Of a DNA stretch of 64,000 bases, positions 36,023 to 48,062 are shown one piece after another (the stretch's first letter is position 1; each line of letters begins with the position of its first letter). The notes under the pieces are model-generated. The model did not search any database and had not been told where the DNA came from. It saw nothing but the letters and a program-made list of their open reading frames with translations. This DNA comes from Tomocerus qinae (lineage: Eukaryota; Arthropoda; Collembola; Entomobryomorpha; Tomoceridae), in contig CM034546.1 in assembly GCA_020055645.1 (NCBI GenBank), forward strand, positions 19,964,001 to 20,028,000, written 5' to 3'. A program made the position numbers and the translations under genes.

Positions 36023-36480
36023 ATGATGACTAAAATCTTAATTCTACATTTACTAATAATCTGGGTCATAAGTAAGTAATTGTATTTTTTAATAAATATT
36101 GTAACTAGATATTTGAGTCTAGTTCCAAATTTTGATAGATTGAAACACTTGGATTTTACACCTTATTTTACAACTTCACAGATGTCGCCAACTCTGAGGA
36201 AGAAAAACCTATACCTATCGAGACTCACCAAATGCCAACTTTCTTTACTGACAGTGACTTCATGCCATACCCAGCTCTGATAAGAAGCAAGCGTGGAAAC
36301 GAAGTAAGCTGTCATATGGATGTAATTTCATATAATATATTTTTGTAAATTTAAAAAACTATTCGTTTCATGCTTAAGAATGTACCATTAAAAATTTAGC
36401 CATACGCACGACCTGGAGTCAGCAGTGAAGAAGCCCTTACTCTTATGGCGAATGCAGAGAATGATATAAAATACTTGTAA
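36023..36480 (+). CDS. Putative small secreted, neuropeptide-like precursor
   Basis: There are three exons: 36023..36071, 36182..36303 and 36400..36480. Strong donors (GTAAGTAA, GTAAGCTG) and consistent phases give 83 residues. The N terminus is a clear signal peptide (MTKILILHLLIIWVI). The mature part has one furin/proprotein-convertase type site, RSKR, at residues 51-54. It is followed by GNEPYARPG, where the Gly could in principle support amidation only if cleaved there, and an acidic tail ending in KYL. Small size, signal peptide and a single basic site are typical of arthropod neuropeptide or peptide-hormone precursors. I could not match a named family. A possible donor (TTGTAAAAAC) overlaps the stop, so the last exon might extend. 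A polyadenylation-like aataaa follows at about 36574. Confidence 0.55.
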
Positions 36481-37233
36481 AAACATTCATACATTTAGTG
36501 GTGGGACTACAAACTTTTACGTTATAAAATGAGAAGTATTGGTACAATGTCCTGTAATTATCAGCATTACCGAAATAAAATCTGCATTAGAAATGTGAAA
36601 TATATATTTTTGTTCCTTTCACTTTCATATAGATAAACACTCAGGGCCACAGCTAGAAAAAATTTTCGGGGGGGGGAGTTTTTCTCATAAATATCATCGA
36701 CAAATATTCAAACTTTTGTAAATTTATGAACTAAAAAACTTTCTCAAAGTCTGAATTTAAATCTGTGTAGTTAGTTTTTTTCTAACTCATATCCAGTTTT
36801 CGACACTCTCAAAGGCAATGCAATCCTGGAATATCTGCGTTTGTACACAGTCATTGGGACAAACATATTTTCCTCCAGTGCTTTATGTTTTCTAGATTTT
36901 TGAAAATTAGAGAAAACTGATTTAAAATCATTTCATTAAAGAAATAAGTAACAAATTAATGACATTTTTGTTTCAAATAATGAATCGAGGGTAGAAAATT
37001 TTCACCCACTCACTTCGAAACGGGACTGGTGATAGCCCTTTTAATACTTTACTGTTATTTTTAATACTAGTGTATTTTGTGTTTTACTTTACTGGAGTCT
37101 ACATATGTGCAGATACCGTAATCATTAGGATGTTAATATTAATAAACTTCTTCCTGTTTTACATAGTTTATGTGACTTTATAATTGTATCTCAATTTCGG
37201 TTTTTCGAATTTTCAGGCTTGGGAGATGTTAGG
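36481..37233. other. Non-coding; one end of a cagggcc-type element
   Basis: At about 36641 the sequence cagggccacagctagaaaaa followed by a G run resembles the left end of the complete element at 51688-51842. No right end was found. Nothing else was recognised. Confidence 0.45.
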
Positions 37234-37310
37234 CAGGGCATGAAAAACCCGGGTTTTTGGGTTGAGTTTTTCCTCACCAAAAGCAAAACCCATGGCTTTT
37301 TCATTACCTG
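37234..37310. mobile_element. 77-bp hAT-type MITE
   Basis: The ends cagggcatgaaaaaccc and its imperfect complement (gctttttcattacctg) are flanked by a perfect 8-bp duplication atgttagg (37226-37233 and 37311-37318). It is among the smallest elements in the window. Confidence 0.8.
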
Positions 37311-39275
37311 ATGTTAGGGGATGACTGTAACCTACTTAATGGTGTCATCTGAACTGAATATCTTTCTTGCATTAAACGTGGTCGACTTGGTACGAAGCAA
37401 AGGACGAATTTACGCCATACGTATTTTTGGGTTTTCACTCTGTTTGTTAGGGGTTGACAGTAACCTAATTAGTTAATAGTGTTCTCCAAATCTATCTGAT
37501 GTCAAACAAGGTATCATACAAGTTTGTACGACGACACAACGAACGGAGTTACGTCCATTTTTACATTTTGAATCCCTTCCTGGTCAGGGGGTGTTGCCAA
37601 TTACGCCCATTCACGAACTTGATATTACTTTTGACCCCTAGATTGCGTTTAAAAAATTTGAACGGATTATTTCATTCCGTCCATTACTATATTGTACAAT
37701 GTGACAGTCATTAAGAGACTACAATGTACCATACCGTACCAATTAATAATCCGGATGTCACATTGTTAATCTATTTTTATTTTTTCATAGGAATCCAGTG
37801 TACAAAATTTACCAAATTTTTCCAATTAGCCCATTAATCAATTAAATTAATCATATTTATTTGATTGTACACCAAAATTTGATTATAAAACAAATGAAGA
37901 AAGATTGTACTTGGTATCGCCCATTTAAAATTGATGCTAATTTAATTGCAATTAATTTCTCAATCGGCAAGGGTTGTTAGCTCCCCCATTGGTTGAATCC
38001 TACTCTGATTGATGAAAATTTATCAATTAATGTCAACAATGATCATCTGCTAAGCTATTTCATACTTTGGCACCGAATTTTATTCAAATTCAAACACGAA
38101 ATTTAAATGAAACTATGTTTTTACCATTTTTACCGTTTATATCACTTACCACTACTTTTTAGGTAGGGGTATTTAACGTTAAATACCTTTAAAAACCACT
38201 TACCGCTGGTAAGTGGTAAATGGTATTTTTTACACTGTAAGAAACAACTTCCTTCCTAGAAAGGTAATTGGCGCTGTTAATACGTTTACAGGTATATATA
38301 AAGCAAAACTTAATTAAATGGCTTGTGCCATTGTCGGACAGTTGATGAAAAGTCTTGAAACGTTGTAGTGTTGGTGCGACGATATGTCTCATAAAATTAA
38401 TGTAATTATTTAGCGTAGTTCTGTTATTATAAGCGGAATTTGGGAAAAAACCTCGGTGTCCATTATATCTCTTGGCGAAATCTTTAGAAACATAATTTTG
38501 TCATGTATCACATTTAGAAATCAATTAGTACTGCTTTCTGCAACTGTTTGAAGACACGTCTTCACATTCAGTAAGGCAAAGAAATTAGTATACTTAGTGA
38601 AATCGATCAATGAAAAAGTTATATTGAGAATGAGAAGAGGAATTTAAAATTTATAAGCATTCACCTCGCTTTCAGCATACAATTAAAGAGTAATAACTGA
38701 CATTGATATACAATGTGAGAGAGTGTTATAGGCTAAGGATTAAAGCTAATCAAAAAACAGTGACAACTTTTGTAGTAATGTTGGAGATTTGTGTTTATTT
38801 TTAGAGGACGACTGATTTTTCATCATCATTATCAGGCTGATAAAACATACACAAACAGTTTGTTGTTTTTAACACGAAATTACACAAATGCACTTTAACG
38901 TTAGCACATAACGTCAATACTTTAATACACACCAATTCCACTAATGCCAAGAGTATAAACATTCCGTTGCATACAATGATGCAGTAATTACGAATATCTG
39001 ACTCTCATTTTACATTGGAGTGTGAAGAATACTTCATAACAATTTTTAAATCGAAAATTCGTTCTAAAACTAACAAGAGGTAAGAAATTCAGTTTTATTT
39101 ATAGCTTTATTTATACCTTCATTTCAATATAACTTAATTAATAACAATATTATTTAATTTTATTTATAACCCTATTTTAAACTAATAGATGAACGTGTAG
39201 AATATTAATTTATTTTTTAAAGATAGCTATTAAAAGGCTATAAATTTAACAAAAATAACAATTTTTTAATTACAG
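37311..39275. other. Non-coding, nothing recognised apart from short inverted motifs
   Basis: A pair of 'accacttaccgctggtaagtggt'-type inverted words lies near 38196-38222, next to 'gtatttaacgttaaatacc'. Similar ttaccattt/aaatggtaa words occur near 48350-48430, so a dispersed element is likely. No gene is supported. Confidence 0.4.
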
Positions 39276-40042
39276 TCGGCTGCTTTAATTTCACTTTTTG
39301 GGACAGATGCTCAGGCCAAAGAATTCGGAATTAAAAAATCAAATTGTCTCGACCATTAGATCTTTACACATTTCATGTTCATTTGAATGCTTGGCGACGG
39401 CAAAATCTTGACAACTTTATCGGAATTTTCATTCTGCACAAGGACGGTGACCAGAAATTTGAAGACAACGGCAGAAGAATCAAGTCGGGCTATATTTTTG
39501 TGGTACGACACTCAGACATGACGACCGTTGGAGACACCCGACACCGCCAAGCTTACAACATGATGTTCAAAGATATTGAAAATAAGGAAGACGTTTGTAT
39601 TATTGGATTCAGTCAACAAGATAAAGTTCTGAAAGGAACGTCAGGAACTTTTAATATTTCGTTTGCCATACGTCTTTGGTGACTAATAGACCAAGAGATT
39701 GTTTGTTTATCTTTAGAAGTCTAATATTTGGGGCTTTGATCAACCACAAACTCTCCGGTAGCCGAAATACTTCACCGCACGCAGCTTGCCTTGGACTTTG
39801 CCTGTTTTTGATAATCAAAAATGACGGAGACAAAGGAGACTTGGAGAAGTTTCCCGTCTCTGAATTGGAACTATCTAATGAAAATGTATTTATTCGGGAA
39901 TTATTCACGGCATTCAACATACAGATGTGTATTCTTGATATTGCCATCGACTATCAGGCCTACTGGAGGATCACACGTTGGGCGAACGAAGAGTTCAATA
40001 CGCAATGAAAGAGTTAATGACAGGTCTCAAAAATGACATGAC
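39276..40042 (+). pseudogene. Unrecognised coding remnant with several frame changes
   Basis: After a good acceptor (ttaattacag, ending 39275) several overlapping frames look protein-like. One is the short frame ending NCLDH. Another is the frame 39344-39682 (KSGYIFVVRHSDMTTVGDTRHRQAY lies in it). A third, 39676-40008, has FIRELFTAFNIQMCILDIAIDYQAYW. A further frame near 39955 reads LEDHTLGERRVQYAMKELM. No single frame or set of GT-AG introns joins them cleanly. The BEL/Pao element begins directly after. It may be a decayed host exon; I do not recognise the family. Confidence 0.3.
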
Positions 40043-40420
40043 TGTTGAATGTAGAATAGCATAGAGTGTAATATATTATTAGTTGCCATTGAGTGTAAGT
40101 TATGCTCACGCGTAGTGTAATGTTGCTTCGAAGAGCCAAAGGAAAATCTTTTGGAAAATCAGTTCTGCTTGCATTTGTCTGCAATTAAGGTGTAATAATT
40201 GTGTCTGTCCATTTTGATCGATTTTATTGAAATTCAATATAGATTTTCTGTCTGTTTTATCAGTGATTTGTGCATTATTACGATATAAAAACTAATCATC
40301 ATCAGTACACATTACACCCTCAGGCAGGAACTCACTATTAAAAACAAATCGGTTTTATTTGGACATTCCATAATCTAGCGTTTAAAAATCATCCGTCAAT
40401 CCTCAACCCAACGATCTACA
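40043..40420 (+). repeat. 5' LTR of the BEL/Pao element
   Basis: It is 378 bp and near-identical to the right LTR apart from a short 'gtgtaatata'-type duplication in the right copy and a handful of substitutions. This suggests a fairly recent insertion. Confidence 0.88.
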
Positions 40421-40554
40421 TGGTCCTAGATCGAGCCAGATATATTATCTGAACTTTTTTTAGTGTTTTTATGTGTTGAGGACTATACAAGCAAATTGTG
40501 AAAATTGACTCGGAAGTGCCTGTGCATCTATAAGAAGTCATTTCATCATTTTCA

Positions 40555-40745
40555 AGCTTTTCTGGTGTCATTCGTCTGTCAAACTTTTCTGGTCTCTCGT
40601 CTGTCAAGCTTTTCTGGTCTCTCGTCTGTCAAGCTTTTCTGGTCTCTCGTCTGTCAAGCTTTTCTGGTCTCTCGTCTGTCAAGCTTTTCTGGACTCTCGT
40701 CTGTCAAGCTTTTCTGGTTTCATCTCGTCTGTCAAGATTTTCTGG
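40555..40745 (+). repeat. 25-bp tandem repeat in the element leader
   Basis: The unit is built from ctggtctctcgtctgtcaag plus ctttt. About seven copies are present, the first and last diverged. It lies between the primer site and the gag-like frame. Confidence 0.85.
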
Positions 40746-41025
40746 TGAGCTGTTACTTTTGGTCAAGATATTTCCTTGGCAACTGAATCTTTGGAGTAGC
40801 GGTTTTTTAGGAAAATTTTTCATCGTCCAGAAGATTTTTGGACTACAGCAACGCTCCGTCGTGGGTTCATGATCGGTAGGGTAAGTTGACCAACAACAAT
40901 AATAATACACAAGCCATTACAATTACATTTGGTCAAACCCCTACTAACAAAAATTAAGTTTTCTTTGGTGAAGCAAAACTCAAGAAAGAAAAATTGAAGA
41001 GAAGAATTCTCAAATTAAATCAAAA

Positions 41026-42845
41026 ATGGACGTGGTTTTGCGGAACTTATGTGCCCTCAAATCGGATGTTCGACGCATAGAAAATGCTATCACCGCCTCC
41101 GATGTTACAAAACCACTTCCAAAAATCAAGATTGAGTCGTTGGAGAAAGAAATCCAACAATTAAAGCAAGAAGCAAAGAATCTTTTACGAAAACTCAGTG
41201 CAGAAGCTGACACTGATGCCGAATTTGATGCAAAGGAACCTGAATTTGTTACATGAGGAAAAGCTGCAGAATGCAGCAGAAAAATTATCTGAAATGAAGA
41301 CTACATTTGCTACTACTACAAATATTGAAAAAACAACTGGAAGTGATGAAATCAAACTTCCGAAACTTGAAATGCCGAAGTTCAGCGGGGAATCGCAAGA
41401 CTGGCTCAGCTTTCAAGATTTGTTTTTGGCATCAGTCCACAATAACAAGAAATTATCTGGAGCACAGAAACTCCAATACTTGAAGGGAATGTTGAAGGAT
41501 GAACCTGCCAAATTACTATATCACATCCCTATCACAGACCTCAATTATGATCAAGCCTGGACTTTGCTAAAGTCCAGATACGAAAATAGAAGAGAAATCA
41601 TCAAGTGTCACTTGGATCGTCTTTTATCTTTGCCTACTCTTCAACAGGAGAATCCTGCGAATTTAAGAAAAATCGGCGATGCCACCAATGATAGTGTTCA
41701 AGCATTGGACATATTGAAGATAAACCCTGAACAAGCCAGGGATACAATCATAATTCACATAATTGCTGAAAAGCTCGACGGGGGTACAAGACTGGAATGG
41801 GAAAAATCGCGGAAGCCAGACTCCCTTCCCACAATTAAAGAATTCACGGAATTCATCGTTCAACATGCAAGAGTTACAGCTGCAGCTAATATTAAAACGA
41901 AGAATGTCACTGTTAGCATTTCAAGAGAAAATAGTGAAAGCCAATTCACTTCAACTGTACACTATGGCACGAAAAATGAAGAATCAGCAAATTGTCAACT
42001 TTGTCAAAAATATAAACACTACCTAAACCAATGTGATGAATTCAAGATCATGTCAACGCAAGAGAAGGTTAAATATCTGAAGAACAGTAATCGTTGTTTC
42101 AATTGTTTGGAAATTGGACACAGGAGTTCAGAGTGTATTTCAAAATACAACTGCAGAACCTGCCATGATCGACATCACACATCCATCCATTTCATCAAAG
42201 AAAATTTTGAAAACAAAAATAGTGACGATTCTGGAAATGAAGTAGAAAATGAAAAAAGCGGAGCACATCCATCAACAAATCATTTAAGCAGTCACCTTGG
42301 AAGGCAGCGGGGACGTCGTCAAACTTTGCTAGCCACTGCCCTTATTCAATTAGTTAATAAGAATAAAAACTTTTTATTTGCCGTCCCCTACTGGATAATG
42401 GATCGCAAACAAGTTTCATTACACAGGAATGTGCTAACCGTCTAGGATTGAAGCAAAAATCTGTCAACATCCCAATTTCTGGATTAGGAGGAACTCAAGT
42501 GGATACTGTCAACACAGAAGTGAATCTGATGTTCAGCTCTACTAAAAATTCAGACAAAAAAGTTTAACAGAAAAACAGCCATCGAACCAAATTGACCACA
42601 GTGAATGGAGCCACATTCAAGGATTGCAGTTAGCAGATCCAAAATTTCATGAGCCTGCAAACATTGATATACTATTGGGTGGAGACGTCTTTGAAGATCT
42701 TGTGAAAACGAAAAAGCGAAAGGTCCGGATGGTACACCCTACGCTAGAGATTCAGTTTTTTGTTGGATTCTCCTTGGCTCCTATAATCAAAACTGTCGAC
42801 TTCAAGAACTGTGCATTCACGATGCAGCATTCAAGGCCCAAGTAA
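41026..42845 (+). pseudogene. gag-like and protease remnant of the BEL/Pao element
   Basis: Two overlapping frames make up the gag-like part. The first, 41026-41256, is N-terminal and coiled-coil-like. The second, 41198-42445, has the retrotransposon peptide block around LPKLEMPKFSGESQDW and YLKGMLKDEPAKLL. It ends with cysteine-rich zinc knuckles (CQLCQKYKH, CFNCLEIGH, CRTCHDRHH). A third frame starting about 42378 carries the aspartic-protease start LLDNGSQTSFIT, with DNG in place of the usual DSG/DTG. Then a break and QLADPKFHEPANIDILLGG (42624 on) follow, as in BEL/Pao proteases. At least three frame changes and the missing polymerase make it non-functional. Confidence 0.8.
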
Positions 42846-43110
42846 ACTTGTGCAAAATTGAAATGAAAGAATTGCCATCGACTAGGATGGCCGAAAATCC
42901 TATGATATGGAGCGTCGTACGAGATTTTCCTGGAAAGAAAAATCATCAGCCGTTGATGGGAATAATCGAACGAGAGTTACCACGGAATGATGATCGACTA
43001 CCCCACCAAATGTGGAAAATGAAGCCCAACCAAAATATGATACGATAAATTATTATAATTTGTATTCTATTAATTTAATTTGAAATAGGGTATTTCAAAG
43101 GCGCGGAGAA

Positions 43111-43504
43111 TGTTGAATGTAGAATAGCGTGTAATATAGTGTAATAGAGTGTAATATATTATTAGTTGCCATTGAGTGTAAGTTATGCTCATGCGTAGTG
43201 TAATGTTGCTTCGAAGAGCCAAAGGAAAATCTTTTGGAAAATCAGTTCTGCTTGCATTTGTCTGCAATTAAGGTGTAATAATTGTGTCTGTCCATTTTGA
43301 TCGATTTTATTGAAATTCAATATAGATTTTCTGTCTGTTTTATCAGTGATTTGTGCATTATCACGATATAAACACTAATCATCATCAGTACACAATACAC
43401 CATCAGGCAGGAACTCACTATTAAAAACAACTAGGTTTTATTTGGACATTCCATAATCTAGCGTTTAAAAATCATCCGTCAATCCTCAACCCACACAATC
43501 TACA
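43111..43504 (+). repeat. 3' LTR of the BEL/Pao element
   Basis: It is 394 bp and preceded by a short purine-rich stretch (aaaggcgcggagaa), the likely polypurine tract. Confidence 0.88.
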
Positions 43505-44064
43505 TGACTGAACAAGAATTTCGAACCTCTCTTAATTGTTTGTCGGAAAATGACACCGGCTTTCTTGCTCAAATATTTCGGCGGTTCATCAAAATATTTT
43601 TCCCTCTTTTACCATATATTTAATTCCCCTTTCTTGACAGCTTTCATTTCTATGATTGAATTAGAAAACTGACTTAATGTTTGATTTTGTTAAATAAAAA
43701 TACTTTTTTGCTTCTAATATCAATCAATCCATTATTATATTGTACAATAAATGACAAATTTAGCAAAACAGATGTAAAAAATTAATTAAATTAAACAGAA
43801 GTAAATTATTGATTTCTAAATATCTATTAAATAATTACTATCGTTTGTAAATAACACATTTCCATTGAGAATGATTATAACTAATATCCAACTACACCCA
43901 ACGTAATTCACATTTCTGTAGCCATTTGGTTGGGACACACAATCTCAACTATGTATACTTCGATCAATATGAATACTTTTGCTGTACTTTTGCAATTATT
44001 TTCTCATTACCATCTCCCCGTTCTAAGACTTTATTATATTTTATACATTTAGCAAGTTACTGAG
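43505..44064. other. Non-coding, nothing recognised
   Basis: This is AT-rich sequence between the retroelement and the duplicated block that precedes the Ub-ART gene. Confidence 0.4.
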
Positions 44065-46262
44065 GCTATATAACTGACAGATGTAAAAAAACACAGAAAA
44101 AGATTAATACAGATATAAATAAACAGCTTGGTCTTTTCATTCTTGAACGCACCTTGTGGCTCCTGTGAGTATGTTTTCTTAAGTAAATAGTACAATCCTA
44201 ATTATCAGAGTCAGTACTAAGTATGTGTAGTAATTCATTGGTTTTTTGTTTGCCATTTATCTAAACCTGTTTTCCCAAAGTTTGTCACAAACTAAAAAAT
44301 GCTACAATTTGCTAACCTGCATATATGTGGTAAATAATTCGATACTTTAGTGCTTGTCTTTGTGGACTTACCAGTCAAGAACGAGATTTAGGAAATTCAT
44401 AGCAAGACAGAAAACTATGATGTACATATACATAGTGGTCCCACAACATCACCTTTAATTACAACATTGCAACTCCTAACAATTTCTTCACTGTGAAATT
44501 GACAAGCCTAAAATTCGTATATTGCGTACTATAAGAGGTTTCTACCTACATATCTTTATAGTGTCTATAACGACGACATTATATGAAAGATTCAAGGATA
44601 AAGGCAACTGCACTGTCTGCTTGAAAGGTTTATTGACATATTTATAGTTTCTACGTAGCATGAACAACTACCGAATATGCTGTGACGGAATGGATTAATT
44701 CTTTGTAATGCTGAATGAAAGAGGAATAAGTATAAGATAGAGGCCAGCCAACCTTTTACGTAGAAGCCTGTGTTAAATTAAATTAAATTCCAAGAAGATG
44801 ATCTCATTCTATTCTACTAAATGGATGGATAAATAAAACGTTATGCTATTAGATAGCCCCAATAATGTACCATCAATATTTGTGGAAAAATATTAAATAA
44901 AAAATAAAATGTATTTAGAAAAGATTATAAATTGGAGATACAGCGAAATAAGTTCTTTGACAGAATAAAAGAGCTGGTAGAAATAATAAATACTTAAGAA
45001 ATAAATGACTTTAAACAATATAATTATATTCATATTGACTCATTTCACTCATTCATATTAATTTTAAACTGATTGTTCCTAAATATTCTTCTAAAATCAT
45101 TGTATAGCCAATCTACTGACAAATTGTAGAATGAAAATTTATAAAACGTGTAGACACAGTTATATAAATTAACATAAATCGTACCAATAAGAAAATTCGA
45201 GAAAGCTTGCAATAGTATAGTTTATCAATCAGAACAGAACTATTAATTGTGATTTTGAATTACTAAAAATGGACATATTTGTCTGCATAATTATACAGTC
45301 TTATAATCGTTCCTAATGTTGATAATTCTGGGCAGATAAGCTATTTAACTCAGAGTTATTTTAATCGACGTAAAAATTGACCTTGGAATTGTCAGATACG
45401 ATCTGCCTTATGTTGAGGAATTTTTGTTGACGTAATTGTCTGCGATTCTAGTTCTAGTAATTCTAATGCATTACAAATGTATGAAGTGACAATCAGTCAA
45501 CGTAATCCTGTTTTGCTCATAGAAATCCTGTAACGAAGTGAATGACTGGACTATTTCTTAGCCAAAGTATTTCGTCTTTCAGAATCAGAATCTATTCAGT
45601 TAGTTCGTTGAATCTGCGACAAACGTTTTAGATAACTACGCAGCAAAACTGTGCAGCATATTATTACCTAGAACTATTAGCTACCACTGTATGGGAGATT
45701 TACCTACACAAAATTACACTAAAACACACCAGAGGGTTATCAATATATAGCAATCCTTAAATTCAGCGAACAGCATTGTGTGTGTTATATGTGGTGTTAT
45801 AAATGCGAAAGTTATTGAGAGTTGGTAACCTAATTTATAAAAATAAGATTTTATTGTTACAAAGTTTGACGTAATTATTTCAACAGCGTAATTACATTAA
45901 ATATACATTCAATATTGGTATTCATTTGCAGATTTGAGTGTTGAAATTGGAAATTCGGTAAATAAAATAAGACATCAAAGAGGTAAGTCAAATCAATTGA
46001 TTTAATTTGTTTTAAGGGTATTCCGTCATGTCATTGGTAGCATAGGGAATTTAATATACCTGGAAATAATATTCCAAGTTTCGGATAATATTCCATTGTC
46101 ATCTTCAGAATCTAACTCAAACTCAGGTTTCAATCATTTTGAGGTGACTCAAAATGGTTTAAACTAATGTAGTGAAAATGATGTAATTTATGCGGATATG
46201 TAAACAAGTTATTCAACGTCAGGCCACCATTAGTATTGCTGACATTCGTTGAGACATCAACA
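44065..46262. repeat. Segmental duplication upstream of the Ub-ART gene (copy 1)
   Basis: This block aligns closely to 52617-55685, from 'tataactgacagatg' to 'cgttgagacatcaacatttc'. It ends about 800 bp before the Ub-ART start codon. It contains a good splice donor (aagag|gtaagtcaaa, about 45981) that could end a 5' untranslated exon of that gene; this is inference. Confidence 0.88.
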
Positions 46263-47055
46263 TTTCGAAAGGGTGGCCTAGATGATGTGTTGGATTTTCC
46301 CCTTAGCTGGGCTCAATACTAGTTCCCTAAAATCTACTCAAAAATAATGAAAACACGCAACATAGAATGTTAGTGCAATTTAGAATTTTACAAGACGAAG
46401 CCTACATGCGTTGTTATTAGCTACGTTGCCATAGTTACAAGTAAATTCAACATGAAAGCAAAACCACGATGTTCTAAAACTGAAATGTGAATCTTCCTTT
46501 TCTGAAAAGATGGGTCACATTTCAGTCATATTTTCAACTTTGATCGACCATGACTTTCTTATTTGAGGGGTTGCCACCAAAATAAATACCATATTCCTTA
46601 CGTACTCGACAAGATCTTTTGAATAAGCTAAATATCGGTCCATTCTAAAGTGCGCCATTATACTAGGAATTAGCCTAAACTTTAAACAGCTTTTTGTCCC
46701 TCACACATTTTTACCTAGGTAGGTTCATTGGACTAAGTAATAGTCGAGTTTGTCTATTTCCGTTGATACTAGACAAAAATAGGGAAGGAAAAGTAAAAAA
46801 TGGCCCACCTCTGCCTGAAAATTGATTTATTATTTCTATTTGGTTACTAAAGAATCTATAATGTCCTTTCAATACTCAACCTCTAAATTACTTAGAAAAA
46901 TATAGTAAAAATAACTGGGACCCTCAATTAAAAAATTAAATGACCACGATCACACCAGTGGTTATTTCTATGGTTCACTTTTTAAGAATGAAATATTGTC
47001 AGAATGTTATTTTGTTGTTTGAAATTTAGAACGTCATCCATCATACTTTTCAAAA
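46263..47055. other. Immediate upstream region of the Ub-ART gene
   Basis: There is no coding exon. A possible acceptor (gaaatttag at about 47022-47030) lies just before the start codon at 47056 and fits an intron in the 5' untranslated region. Confidence 0.4.
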
Positions 47056-48062
47056 ATGTCAAACTCCTTTTTGGCTGCCGCACTCAGCGCTGCTACAAAC
47101 TTAACAATCTGCACTTATGATGAATATGTTCAAAACCGTCAACCAGGCAAAACGTATGTAGAATTGACGTTAGATAATCTTCAACAGTACAGTTTAGTAC
47201 AGGGTGCGGTTTTAACTGAAAATGAAGTGCCTGATAAAATAATCTTCGTAAAGACATTAACTGGGAAAACAATATCACTGAATTTCGATCCAAATGAAAG
47301 TATTGAAGAAGTGAAAATTAGGATTCGTAACCACGAAGGTATCGCTGCAGATAGTCAAAGATTGGTTTATTATGGCAAACAACTTGAAAATGGACGCACT
47401 TTATCGGATTACTGTATACAAGCAGAATCAACTATACAATTGGTACTACGATTAAGAGGAGGTGCTGAACCTACATATTTTATTGACCCGAAAAACCTTG
47501 ATCCAGGATATGATTATGACTTCACCAACACGAAGGACGACGGACATACTTTTAGGCGTGGTCCTTTTGAGTATAAGCGTCCTTGTGGTTGGAAAAGAAC
47601 AGCCCTTAATGTTCTGGGAAAATATGGCGATGATGATGCATGGTTGGGTTCCGGGAACGAAGAAAGTGTATGGCCAGGTACAATAACATTCATTTTGTAT
47701 TTCAATTAACCGACATTGTCATTAATTATTGACATGATTGATAATGTTTATTAGTTTCGTACCATGGGACTGCAAAACAAAACTGTAAATCAATTGCTGA
47801 AGATGGGTTTTTACTAAGCAAAGGAAAACGCTTTGCATTTGGATATGGTGTTTATAGTACTCCGGATATTGATGTAGCAGCTCTATATGCCAATGAATTT
47901 TACCACGAAGGAAGTAAATACAGAATGGTGCTTCAAAATAGAGTCAACCCAAATTCATTAGAAATAGTTTCAAAGGAAGAAACATCAGTTGGTGAATATT
48001 GGATTTCTGAATATGAAAATGATGTACGGCCATACGGCATCTGTACCCAAAAGGTTGACTAA
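47056..48062 (+). CDS. Ubiquitin-ADP-ribosyltransferase-like fusion protein
   Basis: The exons are 47056..47677 and 47755..48062, with a 77-bp GT-AG intron in phase 1, giving 309 residues. Residues 1-60 are a unique leader. Residues 61-136 are a full ubiquitin fold ([19 protein letters not shown], then [19 protein letters not shown]) ending LRLRGG followed by Ala, as in polyubiquitin precursors. By alignment to ubiquitin the K6, K11, K27 and K48 equivalents, R42 and R72 are kept; K29 is Arg, K33 is His and K63 is Ala. Residues about 137-309 include SYHGT (His 211) and YGVYSTP (Tyr 241), the His and Tyr of the PARP/ART catalytic fold. The third position is not certain. The retained Gly-Gly-Ala suggests a deubiquitinase could release the ART part. 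Its substrate and activity are unknown. Proteins with this ART-like block exist in other eukaryotes to my recollection, without assigned function. Confidence 0.82.

Larger units (their letters stand above)
40043..43504 (+). mobile_element. BEL/Pao-type LTR retrotransposon, internally deleted
   Basis: Two LTRs (40043-40420 and 43111-43504) start TGTTGAATG and end TCTACA. The flanks are the same 4 bp, tgac (40039-40042 and 43505-43508). Directly after the left LTR, tggtcctagatcgagcc is a plausible tRNA primer site. The interior holds a gag-like region and a protease start, then jumps to the right LTR. Reverse transcriptase, RNase H and integrase are absent, so at 3462 bp the element is about half the usual length of the group and cannot move by itself. 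Confidence 0.88.

Noticed and set aside
40505-40786. 93-codon frame with repeated LVCQAFLVSRLSS-type units
   Set aside because: It is a direct translation of the 25-bp tandem repeat in the BEL/Pao leader.
47093-47293. Minus-strand frame opposite the Ub-ART exon
   Set aside because: It is an antisense shadow; the plus strand carries clear ubiquitin and ART homology.
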